DNA of 64,000 nt from Sphingopyxis sp. Lineage in GTDB: Bacteria > Pseudomonadota > Alphaproteobacteria > Sphingomonadales > Sphingomonadaceae. The notes beneath the pieces were generated by a model. That model saw only the letters and a list, made by a program, of their open reading frames with translations. It was not told where the DNA came from and did not search any database. Made by a program: the position numbers and the translations under genes. The stretch covers positions 186,001-250,000 of the forward strand of contig NZ_JADIZJ010000001.1 in the NCBI RefSeq assembly GCF_016704835.1, in the 5' to 3' direction. Within the stretch, counting starts at the first letter, position 1, and the number at the start of each line of letters is the position of its first letter. Positions 1 to 9,083 of the stretch are shown here, in pieces.

Positions 1-518
1 GTGACGCTGACCCCCGCGACATACTGAAAATGATTGCGCGGGTCCGTGCTGATTGTCACCGGAATGCCCAACCGACCTAGCTCCGCGAGCGCTTGCACTT
101 CATTATTCTGCGCAGCCATGATCGGCGGCGACACCGCGATCCGCGTGATGAAGCTGGTGATGGCCTGCGCGCCAATCTGCTCGCCGACATCCGGCAATGC
201 GTAGCCCTCGGTTGAAAAGCCGATCGCACCACCGGGGCCAATGCCCGGCAGGTTCCCATGCATCATCGTCCCCGCCTTTTCGCGCGGGGTCATACGTGCG
301 ATCAGATCCGTGACGCGAGTGTTCGGGGACAAGCGCCAGTCCTCATACGCATTGACCTGTCCATCGCGGTTGAGGTCGCGGAACTGGAGGCCATCGCGCG
401 TGAGAATGGGGATCGCGCGCGTCCCAAGCGCCGGCTGCACTGAGCTCGCGAAGGCGGACTGCGCGCAACCCAGCATCAGGAGCGACGTCAAACACCGTAG
501 GATCGAATTCATGGTCAT
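1..518 (-). CDS. GH3 beta-glucosidase, N-terminal part (cut by window edge)
   Basis: The minus-strand frame is open from an ATG at 518 (or 512) to the window edge, giving about 172 residues. It begins with a signal peptide ending near AFA-SS. It then has a stretch like LTRDG...FRDLNRDGQVNAYEDWRL and DLIARMTPREKAGTMMHG, which is the usual start of exported glycoside hydrolase family 3 beta-glucosidases of the BglX type. The catalytic Asp lies beyond the window, so activity cannot be checked. It sits 170 bases downstream of the sugar transporter on the same strand and is probably the last visible gene of the LacI-controlled locus. It is a different protein from the GH3 enzyme at 9084-11294. Confidence 0.8.
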   Translation of the reverse strand, partial: MTMNSILRCLTSLLMLGCAQSAFASSVQPALGTRAIPILTRDGLQFRDLNRDGQVNAYEDWRLSPNTRVTDLIARMTPREKAGTMMHGNLPGIGPGGAIGFSTEGYALPDVGEQIGAQAITSFITRIAVSPPIMAAQNNEVQALAELGRLGIPVTISTDPRNHFQYVAGVSV

Positions 519-688
519 GCGCGTTTCGCCTCTGCTAAAAATGTTGTCGAAGGGGGTTGGCGAAGGCGCACGACCCGATGATCCATGGAACGGTCGCCGG
601 GCCTGCTTCTTCAACAAATCAAAGAAGAATGACCGTGCTCGAATGCGCGGGGGCGTAGCCGTGGGCATCGGCGAAACCATAGAATTGT

Positions 689-1981
689 CTATGCCGGACG
701 CCGAGCATACACCCCGAAAGCGGCGATGATGGCATAACAAGCCGCAGGCAGGATCAATGCGATAGCCAGGTTTCCGGCTAGGTCGGCGAGCGCCCCCGTC
801 GCAAGCGGCACCACTGCGCCGCCAAAGATCGCGACGTTGATGATCCCCGAACCGTCGGCGGCGCGTGAGCCAAGCTTTTCACAGGCCAGCGAGAATATCG
901 TTGGGAACATGATCGAATTCATGAAGCCGATTGCGAGCAGACTGTATCCTGAAAGAGCCCCGGTCGTGCTGACCGACAACAGGATCAGCACTATCGCACC
1001 GCACGCCGCGCCCGCCAATATCTTGCCGGGGCTGATGAAGCGCATCACCGCCGACCCGATAAAGCGGCCGACCATGGCACCGCCCCAATATAGCCCAATC
1101 AATTTGCCTGCCGCCTGTTCGGGCAGTGCCATCACATCGGGCTGCATCAGATAACTGACCACCAGCGATCCAATCGACACTTCGGCGCCGACATAAAGGA
1201 AGATGCACAGTGCACCAAAGCCGAAGCGCGGACGCTGCAACAGGTCGAGACCGGCAAGACCTGCGCTCTCCTCATGCCGCTCGCCCTTTAGCCGATCGCG
1301 AAACGCCCAGACCGTCGCGGCCACAATCGCCAGCACGATGGCAATCCCCAGATAGCCATGAACGATCGCCTGGCTCTCGGCGGTCCGATAGGCGTCCAGC
1401 TGGGCGCCCGAGAGATCGTCGGCAGAGACAGTCGCGAGGCTGCCCAAGATCAGGACCGCGCCTACAATCGGGAACAGTGTCGTGCCGAGCGAATTGAAAG
1501 CCTGGGCAAAAGTCAGGCGGCTATGCGATGTCGCCGCCGGACCGAGCAGACTGATCAGCGGATTGGCGACCACCTGGACGATAACGATTCCGCTGGCGAG
1601 AACGAACAAGGCCAACAGAAACAGCCCATAGATTGCAGTTTGACTGGCCGGGATGAACAGCAGGCAGCCTAGCGTCGCGAGCGACAATCCCGCCACCGCC
1701 CCGCGCATATAGCCAATTTTCTTGACGAGACGCGCGCCGGGAATGCCGACCATCAAATAGGCAGCAAAAAAGCAGAACTGAACGAGCATTGCCTGCGTAT
1801 AATTGAGCGTAAACAGCTCTTTGAGCTTCGGGATGATGACGTCGTTGAGCGACGTGATACCGCCAAAGATGAAGAATAGGCCGAAGACGAAAACCTTGAG
1901 TCCGGGAGCCTCCAATTGCGAGACCGGATCATTGCCCCCCGCACTGGCGGAATTGTCCAATGTCGTAGAAATCAATGCCAT
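689..1981 (-). CDS. FucP/GluP-type sugar MFS transporter
   Basis: A 430-residue inner-membrane protein with about twelve hydrophobic segments. The N-terminal stretch GGITSLNDVIIPKLKELF and the later segment VVANPLISLLGP are typical of the fucose/glucose/galactose:proton symporter family (FucP, GluP). It should import monosaccharides released in the periplasm by the neighbouring GH3 enzymes. It is followed by a second GH3 gene and preceded by the broken esterase at 2036-3363, all on the minus strand with short gaps. The exact sugar cannot be read from sequence. The reading frame is intact. Confidence 0.85.
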   Translation of the reverse strand: MALISTTLDNSASAGGNDPVSQLEAPGLKVFVFGLFFIFGGITSLNDVIIPKLKELFTLNYTQAMLVQFCFFAAYLMVGIPGARLVKKIGYMRGAVAGLSLATLGCLLFIPASQTAIYGLFLLALFVLASGIVIVQVVANPLISLLGPAATSHSRLTFAQAFNSLGTTLFPIVGAVLILGSLATVSADDLSGAQLDAYRTAESQAIVHGYLGIAIVLAIVAATVWAFRDRLKGERHEESAGLAGLDLLQRPRFGFGALCIFLYVGAEVSIGSLVVSYLMQPDVMALPEQAAGKLIGLYWGGAMVGRFIGSAVMRFISPGKILAGAACGAIVLILLSVSTTGALSGYSLLAIGFMNSIMFPTIFSLACEKLGSRAADGSGIINVAIFGGAVVPLATGALADLAGNLAIALILPAACYAIIAAFGVYARRPA

Positions 1982-2035
1982 TGCTGTTCACTAGCCCCTG
2001 CACACGCCGATTTTCAAAATCACGGAGTTCATTTC

Positions 2036-3363
2036 CTATTCACGACCAGCATCCTGCGCCGCGGGTAAGCTGCCGAGGCCGAATATCGAGCGCCCCAGCC
2101 CTTTGGATATCCAGTCGAGCAGCAGTGCCAACTTCTCGCTATCGGGGTTATAAGGACCAAAACGCCCCCCCAATTCCATCACTGCGGGATTGTCGCGATC
2201 GAATTTCGGCCAGCGTGGCAAACCTGTCCCGTTTGGATCGGCGGATTTCGCGAGAATTCGCCCAATAGCTCGACATGCCATACCGGGCGATCTGCCGGTC
2301 CTTGTCGGCAAAGTTTCGCCATGGCGAAGCGCCGAGAGAGTTGAAGACATAGGGGATTTCCGCCGAATGAAACGCCCGAACATGTCAGACCCTGGCCCGG
2401 GTTCGCTGTGGGTAAAATAATAGGCGTATAATGCCTCGCGATTGCCCTTTGCCCAGTCGATCGTCGAAGCCAGGCCGACCCATCGATGATCGGCCCCAGC
2501 AATGACGTCTCACCGATCTGCGCGGTGCCGGCCAGCGGGCCTTGGGAAAGCAGCGCCATGATCCGGTCGGCGGGCATTCGCCGCAGATCGGCCAGGCTGC
2601 CAGTCGCGGCGCGCAATCGAAGGTCGTCGCCGCGGCGATAACCTTCCTCGCGAACCGGCAGGGGTGTCTCAATCACGCCGCTCTGTGCAATCGCCCGCGA
2701 AAACAAACCGCTCGAAGCCGGCGATACCAGCAGCGTATGCACGGCCATCGCGCCCGCCGACTGACCGGCTATCGTCACCTGCGCAGGATCGCCGCCAAAG
2801 GCCGCCGCGTTGCGCTGGACCCAGTCGAGCGAAGCGACGATATCCTGCAGTCCGAAGTTGGCACCGCCGCCCACTTCGTCGGCGAGTTCGCGGAAGGCGG
2901 CAAAGCCGAAGACACCAAGCCGATAATTGATCGAAATGACGATCACGCCTTTTTTGGCGAGTTCGCTTCCGTCGTAGATGGGAACCGAATTGGAACCCGA
3001 CATGAAGGCGCCGCCATGAATCCAGACCAATATCGGCCGTGGCTGGCCATTGAACTCGGCCGGTACCCAGACATTGGCATAGAGGCAATCTTCCGAAACC
3101 GGCGCGGGTGTGACATATTCCTTTGTCCACGGACCAAAACCGTCGGGCGTGACAAGCTGGAGGCATCCCGGTGCATTGGCCGTCGCACCGCGCTGCCCCG
3201 CCCATGAGAGCGGGCGCTGCGGTGGCGCCCAGCGCCGAACACCGTCAATGACTTCGCCGCGCAACGCGCCACTTTCGACGGTCACGACCGTGTCCATTGC
3301 CGCAACTGAGGGCGCTAAAAGCATGGCGCACAGCAACGCAGCGCAAGACCGCAGAAATGTCAT
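2036..3363 (-). pseudogene. Carboxylesterase type B, degenerate (internal deletion and frameshifts)
   Basis: The N-terminal ~310 residues read cleanly from an ATG at 3363 with a GGGGAG ribosome site: signal peptide, SEDCLYANVWVP, WIHGGAF oxyanion motif, and nucleophile elbow GQSAG. After IIDGSA the protein jumps in other frames to pieces near the C-terminus (NREALYAYYFTH, FHSAEIPYVFNSL, ADPNGTGLPRWPKFD). At least three frame changes are needed, and about 100 or more residues are missing, including the acidic member of the Ser-Glu-His triad. Such a gap cannot come from a single base-call error, so this is most likely a true pseudogene. It lies 28 bases downstream of a second esterase. Confidence 0.8.
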
Positions 3364-3392
3364 GGAATACTCCCCTTTTGCCGCCGATGAAT

Positions 3393-4981
3393 TCAAGCGA
3401 CCATCAGCGACTTCGCGGCAGCGTGCGCGGCCGAGGCAGCGGATATGAGGCCCTCAATAAAATCGAGCCTGGCCTTGATCGGATCGGCCTGTTCACGGGC
3501 ACCATCGGCATCAAAGATCATCACATTGTCGGATGCCGGATCCTGGGTGACCGTGACCCGCCGTTCGAGGACGACGGCACGCCGGTCTTGGCGAAGTGAC
3601 CCAATATTCGTGCGTCAGGCGCGCCGCCGCGCGATCTTTGTCGGTCGTCATCGCGCCGTGCCGTACCTCGACCGTGTCGAAGACAAACGGGAGTTCAGAG
3701 GCGTGCAGTGCACCGGGCATCTTGCTGCGAAGATATTCGGGCACATAGCCAAAGCGATAGGCGTAAACCGGCTGCCCCTTGCCCGCGATGATCCGTGTCG
3801 CGTGCCGAGCCGGTTCGAGGAACATCATGTCGGCCGAAATCGCTACACCAATCTTCGCAGGATTCTGCGTTCCGGCCGGATCATAAACTCTTTCGGCGGC
3901 AGGCCGGACCGCCGCAAGCGGGGCATAGGCCTTGTCGAGATCACCGCCAAAGAAGAAGCCGTCGGCATCATTGGCGCCGATCACCATGGGAATCGGCGCC
4001 CCGTCGCCCGCAGCATAGGCTTTGTCGACCGACGTGCGCACGATCTGGCCATCGGCGAACAAGGGCGTGAAATTGGTCGTCGGTGAGAAAAGGGTCATCA
4101 GGTTGAGACCATCCATCACCGCGTCGGCGGGCAACGCACGCAACGCCTTCAGACTGTCACGGTTTGTGCCTTCCACCCCCTTGGTTCGCGCAAAATGACT
4201 GCCCGATCACCTCGGCCTGCGAGGCTGTGACGAGCGGGCCCATCAAATCGCGGCCGCCTCCCGACAGCACGATCGCCTTGTCGAACAGGCCCTTGGCCAG
4301 CGGGGTGGTGGCAAGCGCGTGAACCGACCCGCCGCCAGCGGATTCACCGAAAATCGTAACATTGTCGGGATCGCCGCCAAAGGCCGAGATATTGTCCTGA
4401 ACCCATTTCAGGGCAGCGATCTGATCCAGAATCGCATAATTTCCGTGCGGCGTACCGGCAGCCTCTTGCGTCAGTGATGGGTGCGCAAAAAAGCCGAACC
4501 GTCCCAAGCGATAGTTGAAGCTGACGAACACGACGCCGGATTCAGCAAATTTCGTTCCCGCATAGACCGGAGCCGAACTGCCGCCATTGACGAAGCCGCC
4601 GCCATAGATCCACACCATCACCGGACGCTTCTTTTTGGGCGATTGCGCAGGCGCCCAGACATTGGCGTAGAGGCAATCTTCCGATGGCTTGACGCCGAGC
4701 GGAGCCGCATCGGCCTTATAGGGGATCTGCATGCAATCGGCGCCGTAGCGGTCGGCGGCCCTGATGCCATTCCACGGCGCGATCGGCTGCGGCGCCCGCC
4801 AGCGCAGGTCGCCGACCGGTGGCTGGGCAAACGGAATACCCTTGTGTGCAATCACGCCACCCTCGACGACGCCTTGCACCTTGCCCGTGCTGGTTGCGAC
4901 CGTCGTCTGTCCGGCGGCGACCGTGGGTAGCGCCGCAACGAGCGATATCGCCAGCGCGGCCAGCAGATTCTTACGGTTCAT
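3393..4981 (-). pseudogene. Carboxylesterase type B, frameshifted
   Basis: A secreted carboxylesterase (para-nitrobenzyl esterase family, alpha/beta hydrolase) split by two frame changes. It starts at ATG 4981 behind AGAGGAA, one base after the phosphatase stop, with signal peptide MNRKNLLAALAISLVAALP. It shows SEDCLYANVWAP, WIYGGGF and the GESAG nucleophile elbow. The first break, near 4190, looks like one extra T in a T run; the second, near 3595, moves the C-terminus (DPASDNVMIFDADGA...ADPIKARLDF) into another frame ending at 3393. If the breaks are corrected, the protein is full length (about 528 residues). The likely role is deacylation of ester-decorated sugars or aromatic esters in the periplasm. 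Confidence 0.75.
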
Positions 4982-4982
4982 T

Positions 4983-6713
4983 TTACATTCCTCTCGCAAT
5001 ATCAAAACGTCGACGGTCATCGTCCGCAGTTCGTCGCCAATTCCGCAATCTCGATACATTGTCCGTCGACCGAGCCGGCGACACTTCGATCATTGCCGCC
5101 AGCGTCGGGGCCAGATCGACAACTTCCACCGGCAGGGCTCGCTCCTGCGGCATAGCACCCGGCCACCAGAACAAGATCGGTACGCGCCGATTGAAATCGC
5201 TAGGCCCCGAATGTCCCATCATGAACAGGCCGGGCAGCGCAGGTGCCGCAGTTTTGAGCGGATCGGTCGCCAGCAGTATGTCGCCACTACGCCCCGCAAA
5301 ATAGGATAGCGCCATGCGGTCGTCGACCGAAAGGAGGTCGGGAGAGGTTGCCGGATCGACCCGGCGCGCCTGTAACGCCTCGCCCGTCCACGCGCCGACG
5401 ACACCGGAAGTTTCGAGCGCGCGAGTGGCCGCCGCATCGGCAATGCGGCGCTTCAACGCGGCGTCCGCCAGCGTCCGCCCTTCGCGATCGACCACAACAA
5501 GCTGCGTCGGGTCGAAAAACGCGGGGCGCAATGGGTTCCAGTCGATGCCTGCGGCATTTCGCGCCGCAGCATTCAATTGTGCGAGCAGCGCGACCGGATC
5601 GATCCGACCGGCCTCCGCATAGCCACGCATGGCCAGACGCTCGGGAATGTCGCCACCGCCATGGTCTGCCGTGACCGCGATCACGACCGGGATGCGAAGC
5701 ACCTCAACCCGCTTCAACAGGCGTCCGAGTTCGGCATCGAGCCGGGTCATCTGGTCGCACATTTCTGGGCCCTGCGACCCATAGGCGTGCCCGACCATGT
5801 CGGTTGCGGATAGACCAATCGCCAACAGATCGGTCGAGGATGAACGCCCCAGCCGTTCGGTTTCAATCAAGCTCAGCGCAGCATCGACCGTCACGCTGTC
5901 ATAGAGCCACGGTGGCAGGGGGCTGCCTGCGGCGGCGGGCTGTCCGGCTATGGTCGCCGGGGGATCGGGGGGCAGATGGGCATGAAACATCTTGTCGTCG
6001 GCAAGCGGAATGCGAGCCTCGCGCACGCGGCAGTTTCCGCGAACATAGGTCCATTGGGTCGACGCCGCCAGGCGCCGCGCCAATTGCGCATTCAGGGCCG
6101 CGAGAGGGGTCAGCCGATGCCGCGCCTCTTCCGCCGTCGCACCCCAAGTGTCGAACCCCTGCTTGCCGTCGAACCAGAATGCGCCATTGGGCTGGTGACC
6201 GCCCATCATGATCGCCGAGCGATCTTTCCCCGCGACGGAAAACACACGGTTCGATGGCGACGCCGCTTTCAGCCAGTCGCCGAGCGTCGAAACCTCCAGC
6301 AAGCTAGGGCCGACACCGGCCTTGCGCTTCGCGGTCGCCGCGACATGAACGCCATCGTCGGTGCAGTACCGATCGACCGACAATTTCTGATCGAACCATT
6401 GATTGGCGATAATGCCCGTCGCGCTGGGATGGCGGCCACTCGCAATGACGGCGTGTCCGGCGCATGTTTCGGTCACGCCGTGCGCGTGGAACGCGTTGGC
6501 ATAGACGATCCCTTGCGAAAGCTGTTTCAAGCCCTCACGAAACTCGGTGCGAAACCCATTGAATAGATCGGCCGAAAATTGATCGATCGAGATCAAGATG
6601 ATCAGTTTCGGGCGAGCCGTATTTGCCTGGTCGTCGGCGGCGACGGCTGTTGACGTCACCGTCAGCGACAGCAACAGCGCGCAACAAGCGGCTTTGATAC
6701 CGCACCTAATCAT
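4983..6713 (-). CDS. PafA-like alkaline phosphatase superfamily protein
   Basis: A 576-residue exported phosphatase/phosphodiesterase of the alkaline phosphatase superfamily. It has an N-terminal signal peptide ending near STAVAA. The two-zinc site can be followed through ISIDQFSAD, the putative Thr nucleophile in HGVTETCAGH, LSATDMVGHAYG, VTADHGGGD and MMGHSGPSDF. A Thr nucleophile is typical of PafA-type monoesterases. The gene lies between the TonB receptor and an esterase with gaps of 65 bases and 1 base, so it is probably co-transcribed. It could release phosphate from phosphorylated organics; the native substrate is unknown. Confidence 0.8.
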   Translation of the reverse strand: MIRCGIKAACCALLLSLTVTSTAVAADDQANTARPKLIILISIDQFSADLFNGFRTEFREGLKQLSQGIVYANAFHAHGVTETCAGHAVIASGRHPSATGIIANQWFDQKLSVDRYCTDDGVHVAATAKRKAGVGPSLLEVSTLGDWLKAASPSNRVFSVAGKDRSAIMMGGHQPNGAFWFDGKQGFDTWGATAEEARHRLTPLAALNAQLARRLAASTQWTYVRGNCRVREARIPLADDKMFHAHLPPDPPATIAGQPAAAGSPLPPWLYDSVTVDAALSLIETERLGRSSSTDLLAIGLSATDMVGHAYGSQGPEMCDQMTRLDAELGRLLKRVEVLRIPVVIAVTADHGGGDIPERLAMRGYAEAGRIDPVALLAQLNAAARNAAGIDWNPLRPAFFDPTQLVVVDREGRTLADAALKRRIADAAATRALETSGVVGAWTGEALQARRVDPATSPDLLSVDDRMALSYFAGRSGDILLATDPLKTAAPALPGLFMMGHSGPSDFNRRVPILFWWPGAMPQERALPVEVVDLAPTLAAMIEVSPARSTDNVSRLRNWRRTADDDRRRFDIARGM

Positions 6714-6778
6714 GTGCGCGTCCGCGGAGAAAAAGGGGGCCGGACTCCCGTTTCCGACATGTCCGGCCCCAATCCACC

Positions 6779-9056
6779 CTAGAACCGACCGTCAAGGGAC
6801 AGACCAATCGTCCGGAACGAATTCAACCCGAACATGTGATAATAATCCCCGCGCGATTGCGAGTTGGAATTGATGAACGTCGGCTGCCGCTTGTCGAAGC
6901 AGTTCCTGCAGAACAGCGTCATCTTCAGTGCGTCATTGATATCTTTCAGCCCGACGCTGGCATCGAACAGCGAATAGCCCGGCAACTTCGTGCTGGGATC
7001 TTCATTTGAGCTGAAGTTCGATTTCGTCCGGCTATAGAGTGCGCCTTGGACGAAGATGGCCAAATCCTCGCTGACCGGCGTCTCGTAGCGACCGGTCAGG
7101 CTGACCGTCCATTTGGGTACGTTGGGAAGCCGGTTGCCCGTCGAGTCAGTCGTGCCATTTGGACGGCAAACGGGCTGGAACGGATAACAACGGTCGAGTT
7201 GGAAGTCCGAGAAGAACGCATCGACATAGCTGACGCCAAGGTTGAAGACCAATCCTTCTGTGGGAAGTGCCGAGGCCTCCACTTCGAAACCGCGCGATTT
7301 CAACTCACCTGCGTTCAACAGAACGTAGCCATTGCTGGCGGTGTCAAACGCCTGTGCCTGAAAATTCTTGAACGTCGAAGTGTAGCCCGAAATGTTGAGG
7401 ATCAGATGACGGTCGAGCAGCGTCGATTTGATCCCGGCTTCATAGGACGTTGGGATTTCAGGCATGATCAGCGGCGCGCGCGGATCGATCGACAGGTTAA
7501 AGCCTGGCCCTTTGTAGCCGCGGGCCACAGAGGCATAGGCCATGATGTCGTCGGTCAGATCATATTGGCCGCCAATCCGCCAAGAGAAATTCTCCTCGCT
7601 GATCTTCTGATCACGCGCCCCCGGCACGCCGAGCGGAATAACAAATCCCGTGGCATCGGCGGTCGTTTGCAATTTCAGCTTGTCGTAGGTAGCGGCCGCC
7701 GACCGTAATGCGCGCTCGCTCTCCAAGGTTGATCGTACCCTGTCCGAACGCGGCATAGCTTTTAGACTGCATGGCCCCGACAGAGTTGATGCCGACCCAC
7801 GCGTCAAACCCGGCGGGCGGCGGGTTCAGATTGCCGTTCGCGCCGCTCGCAGTTATCACGGTCCCGCTGTCAGAACTGTAGTAATACAGACCTAACTGAT
7901 ATTCGAACAGTCCGTCTGTCGGCGAGGCAAAACGCAGCTCTTCGGTAAACTGGCTTACGTCGCCAAGTTGGTGATTGGTATCGAGCAGGTTGACCCGATG
8001 CTTGTCGGAATCGAACAGATTGTCCGAGGTGAATTTCCTCCATGCAGTAATGCTCGTCAATGTGTGGCCGCTGCCAAATTCATAGTCGATATTGGCCTGG
8101 ACACCCCCAACCTCGAAGCTCGCCACGGTTGGCGCGCCATAGCTGGAGAACAGGTTATTGGGTCCGGCGACAATCCCAAGCTGGGTGTTCTCTGCCACGA
8201 ACCGGCTGGTCGGAAGGACGATAAGGTCAGCACTGCCGCCCGAGCCGACCCCCGACGAACGCGCGTAGTCGCCCGCCAGGTAGATGCTGAGACTGGACGA
8301 CGGCTCCCAGAGCAATTTTGCGCGAACGCTGGACTGGTCCTGCCCATATTGGCTGCCCGGGACATCGACCAGATTTTTGATGATCGGATCTGTATGTGTC
8401 TGCGATCCGCTGACGCGCAGGGCCGCCGTGTCGCCGAGCGGAACATTGACGATGCCCTGCAAGCGATAGAGCAGACCGCGACCGGGCACGTCAATTTGCG
8501 CCAATTCGCCCATCAGATTGCCCTCGAAGCGGCCGAGTTCGGGCCGCCGCGTGGTGATGTTGACGAGGCCAGCCGACGCATTTTTGCCGAACAACATGCC
8601 CTGCGGCCCGTTGAGCACTTCGATTTGCGCGAGGTCGAGATAGTTCATGAAACCAAGCGCGGGGCTGCCCATGACGACGCCGTCGATAACCGAGGTGACA
8701 CTCGATTCAATCGAGTTGGCGAAGCTGAGCGTACCCACGCCGCGGATGGAAAAATTCGATGCGCCCAGCGCGGCGTTGAAGCTTTTGACCTGCAAGCTTG
8801 GCGCAACCAGCTGCAGCTGGGAAGGGTCATAGATTTGGCGCGCGGCAAGTTGATCGGCGCTGACTACGGTCGCGGAAATCGGGACATCCTGAAGATTTTC
8901 AGCCCGTTTCTGGGCTGTAACGATGATTTCCCCAAATCCGCCACCTTGCGTTGCCGCGTCCTCATTCTCCGCCGGCGATGCATCCTGCGCGTGAGCTGGT
9001 GTTGCGATGGCTAGAACTGCGGCAATCGCGGCCGCTGATGACAAAATTTCCCTCAT
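6779..9056 (-). pseudogene. TonB-dependent receptor (single frameshift)
   Basis: An outer-membrane TonB-dependent receptor. The first 460 residues read from ATG 9056: signal peptide ending AHAQ, TonB-box-like EIIVTAQKR, and plug motifs SIRGVG and IEVLNGPQGMLFGKN. The barrel continues in another frame from about 7690 and ends in the usual aromatic residue (SLDGRF). The break lies at GGRY/YDKLKL near 7682-7700. If corrected, the length is about 760 residues. It starts 27 bases after the GH3 gene and probably imports the oligosaccharide or glycoside that the locus processes. It may be functional if the frameshift is a sequencing error. Confidence 0.8.
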
Positions 9057-9083
9057 GGCGCTCTCCCTGTCATTTCTTGATTC

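Noticed and set aside
241..729. 162-residue plus-strand open frame
   Set aside because: It is antisense to the start of the GH3 gene and to the MFS gene end, and has no recognisable protein features.
7968..9014. 348-residue plus-strand open frame
   Set aside because: It is fully antisense to the TonB-dependent receptor, whose plug motifs are clear on the minus strand.
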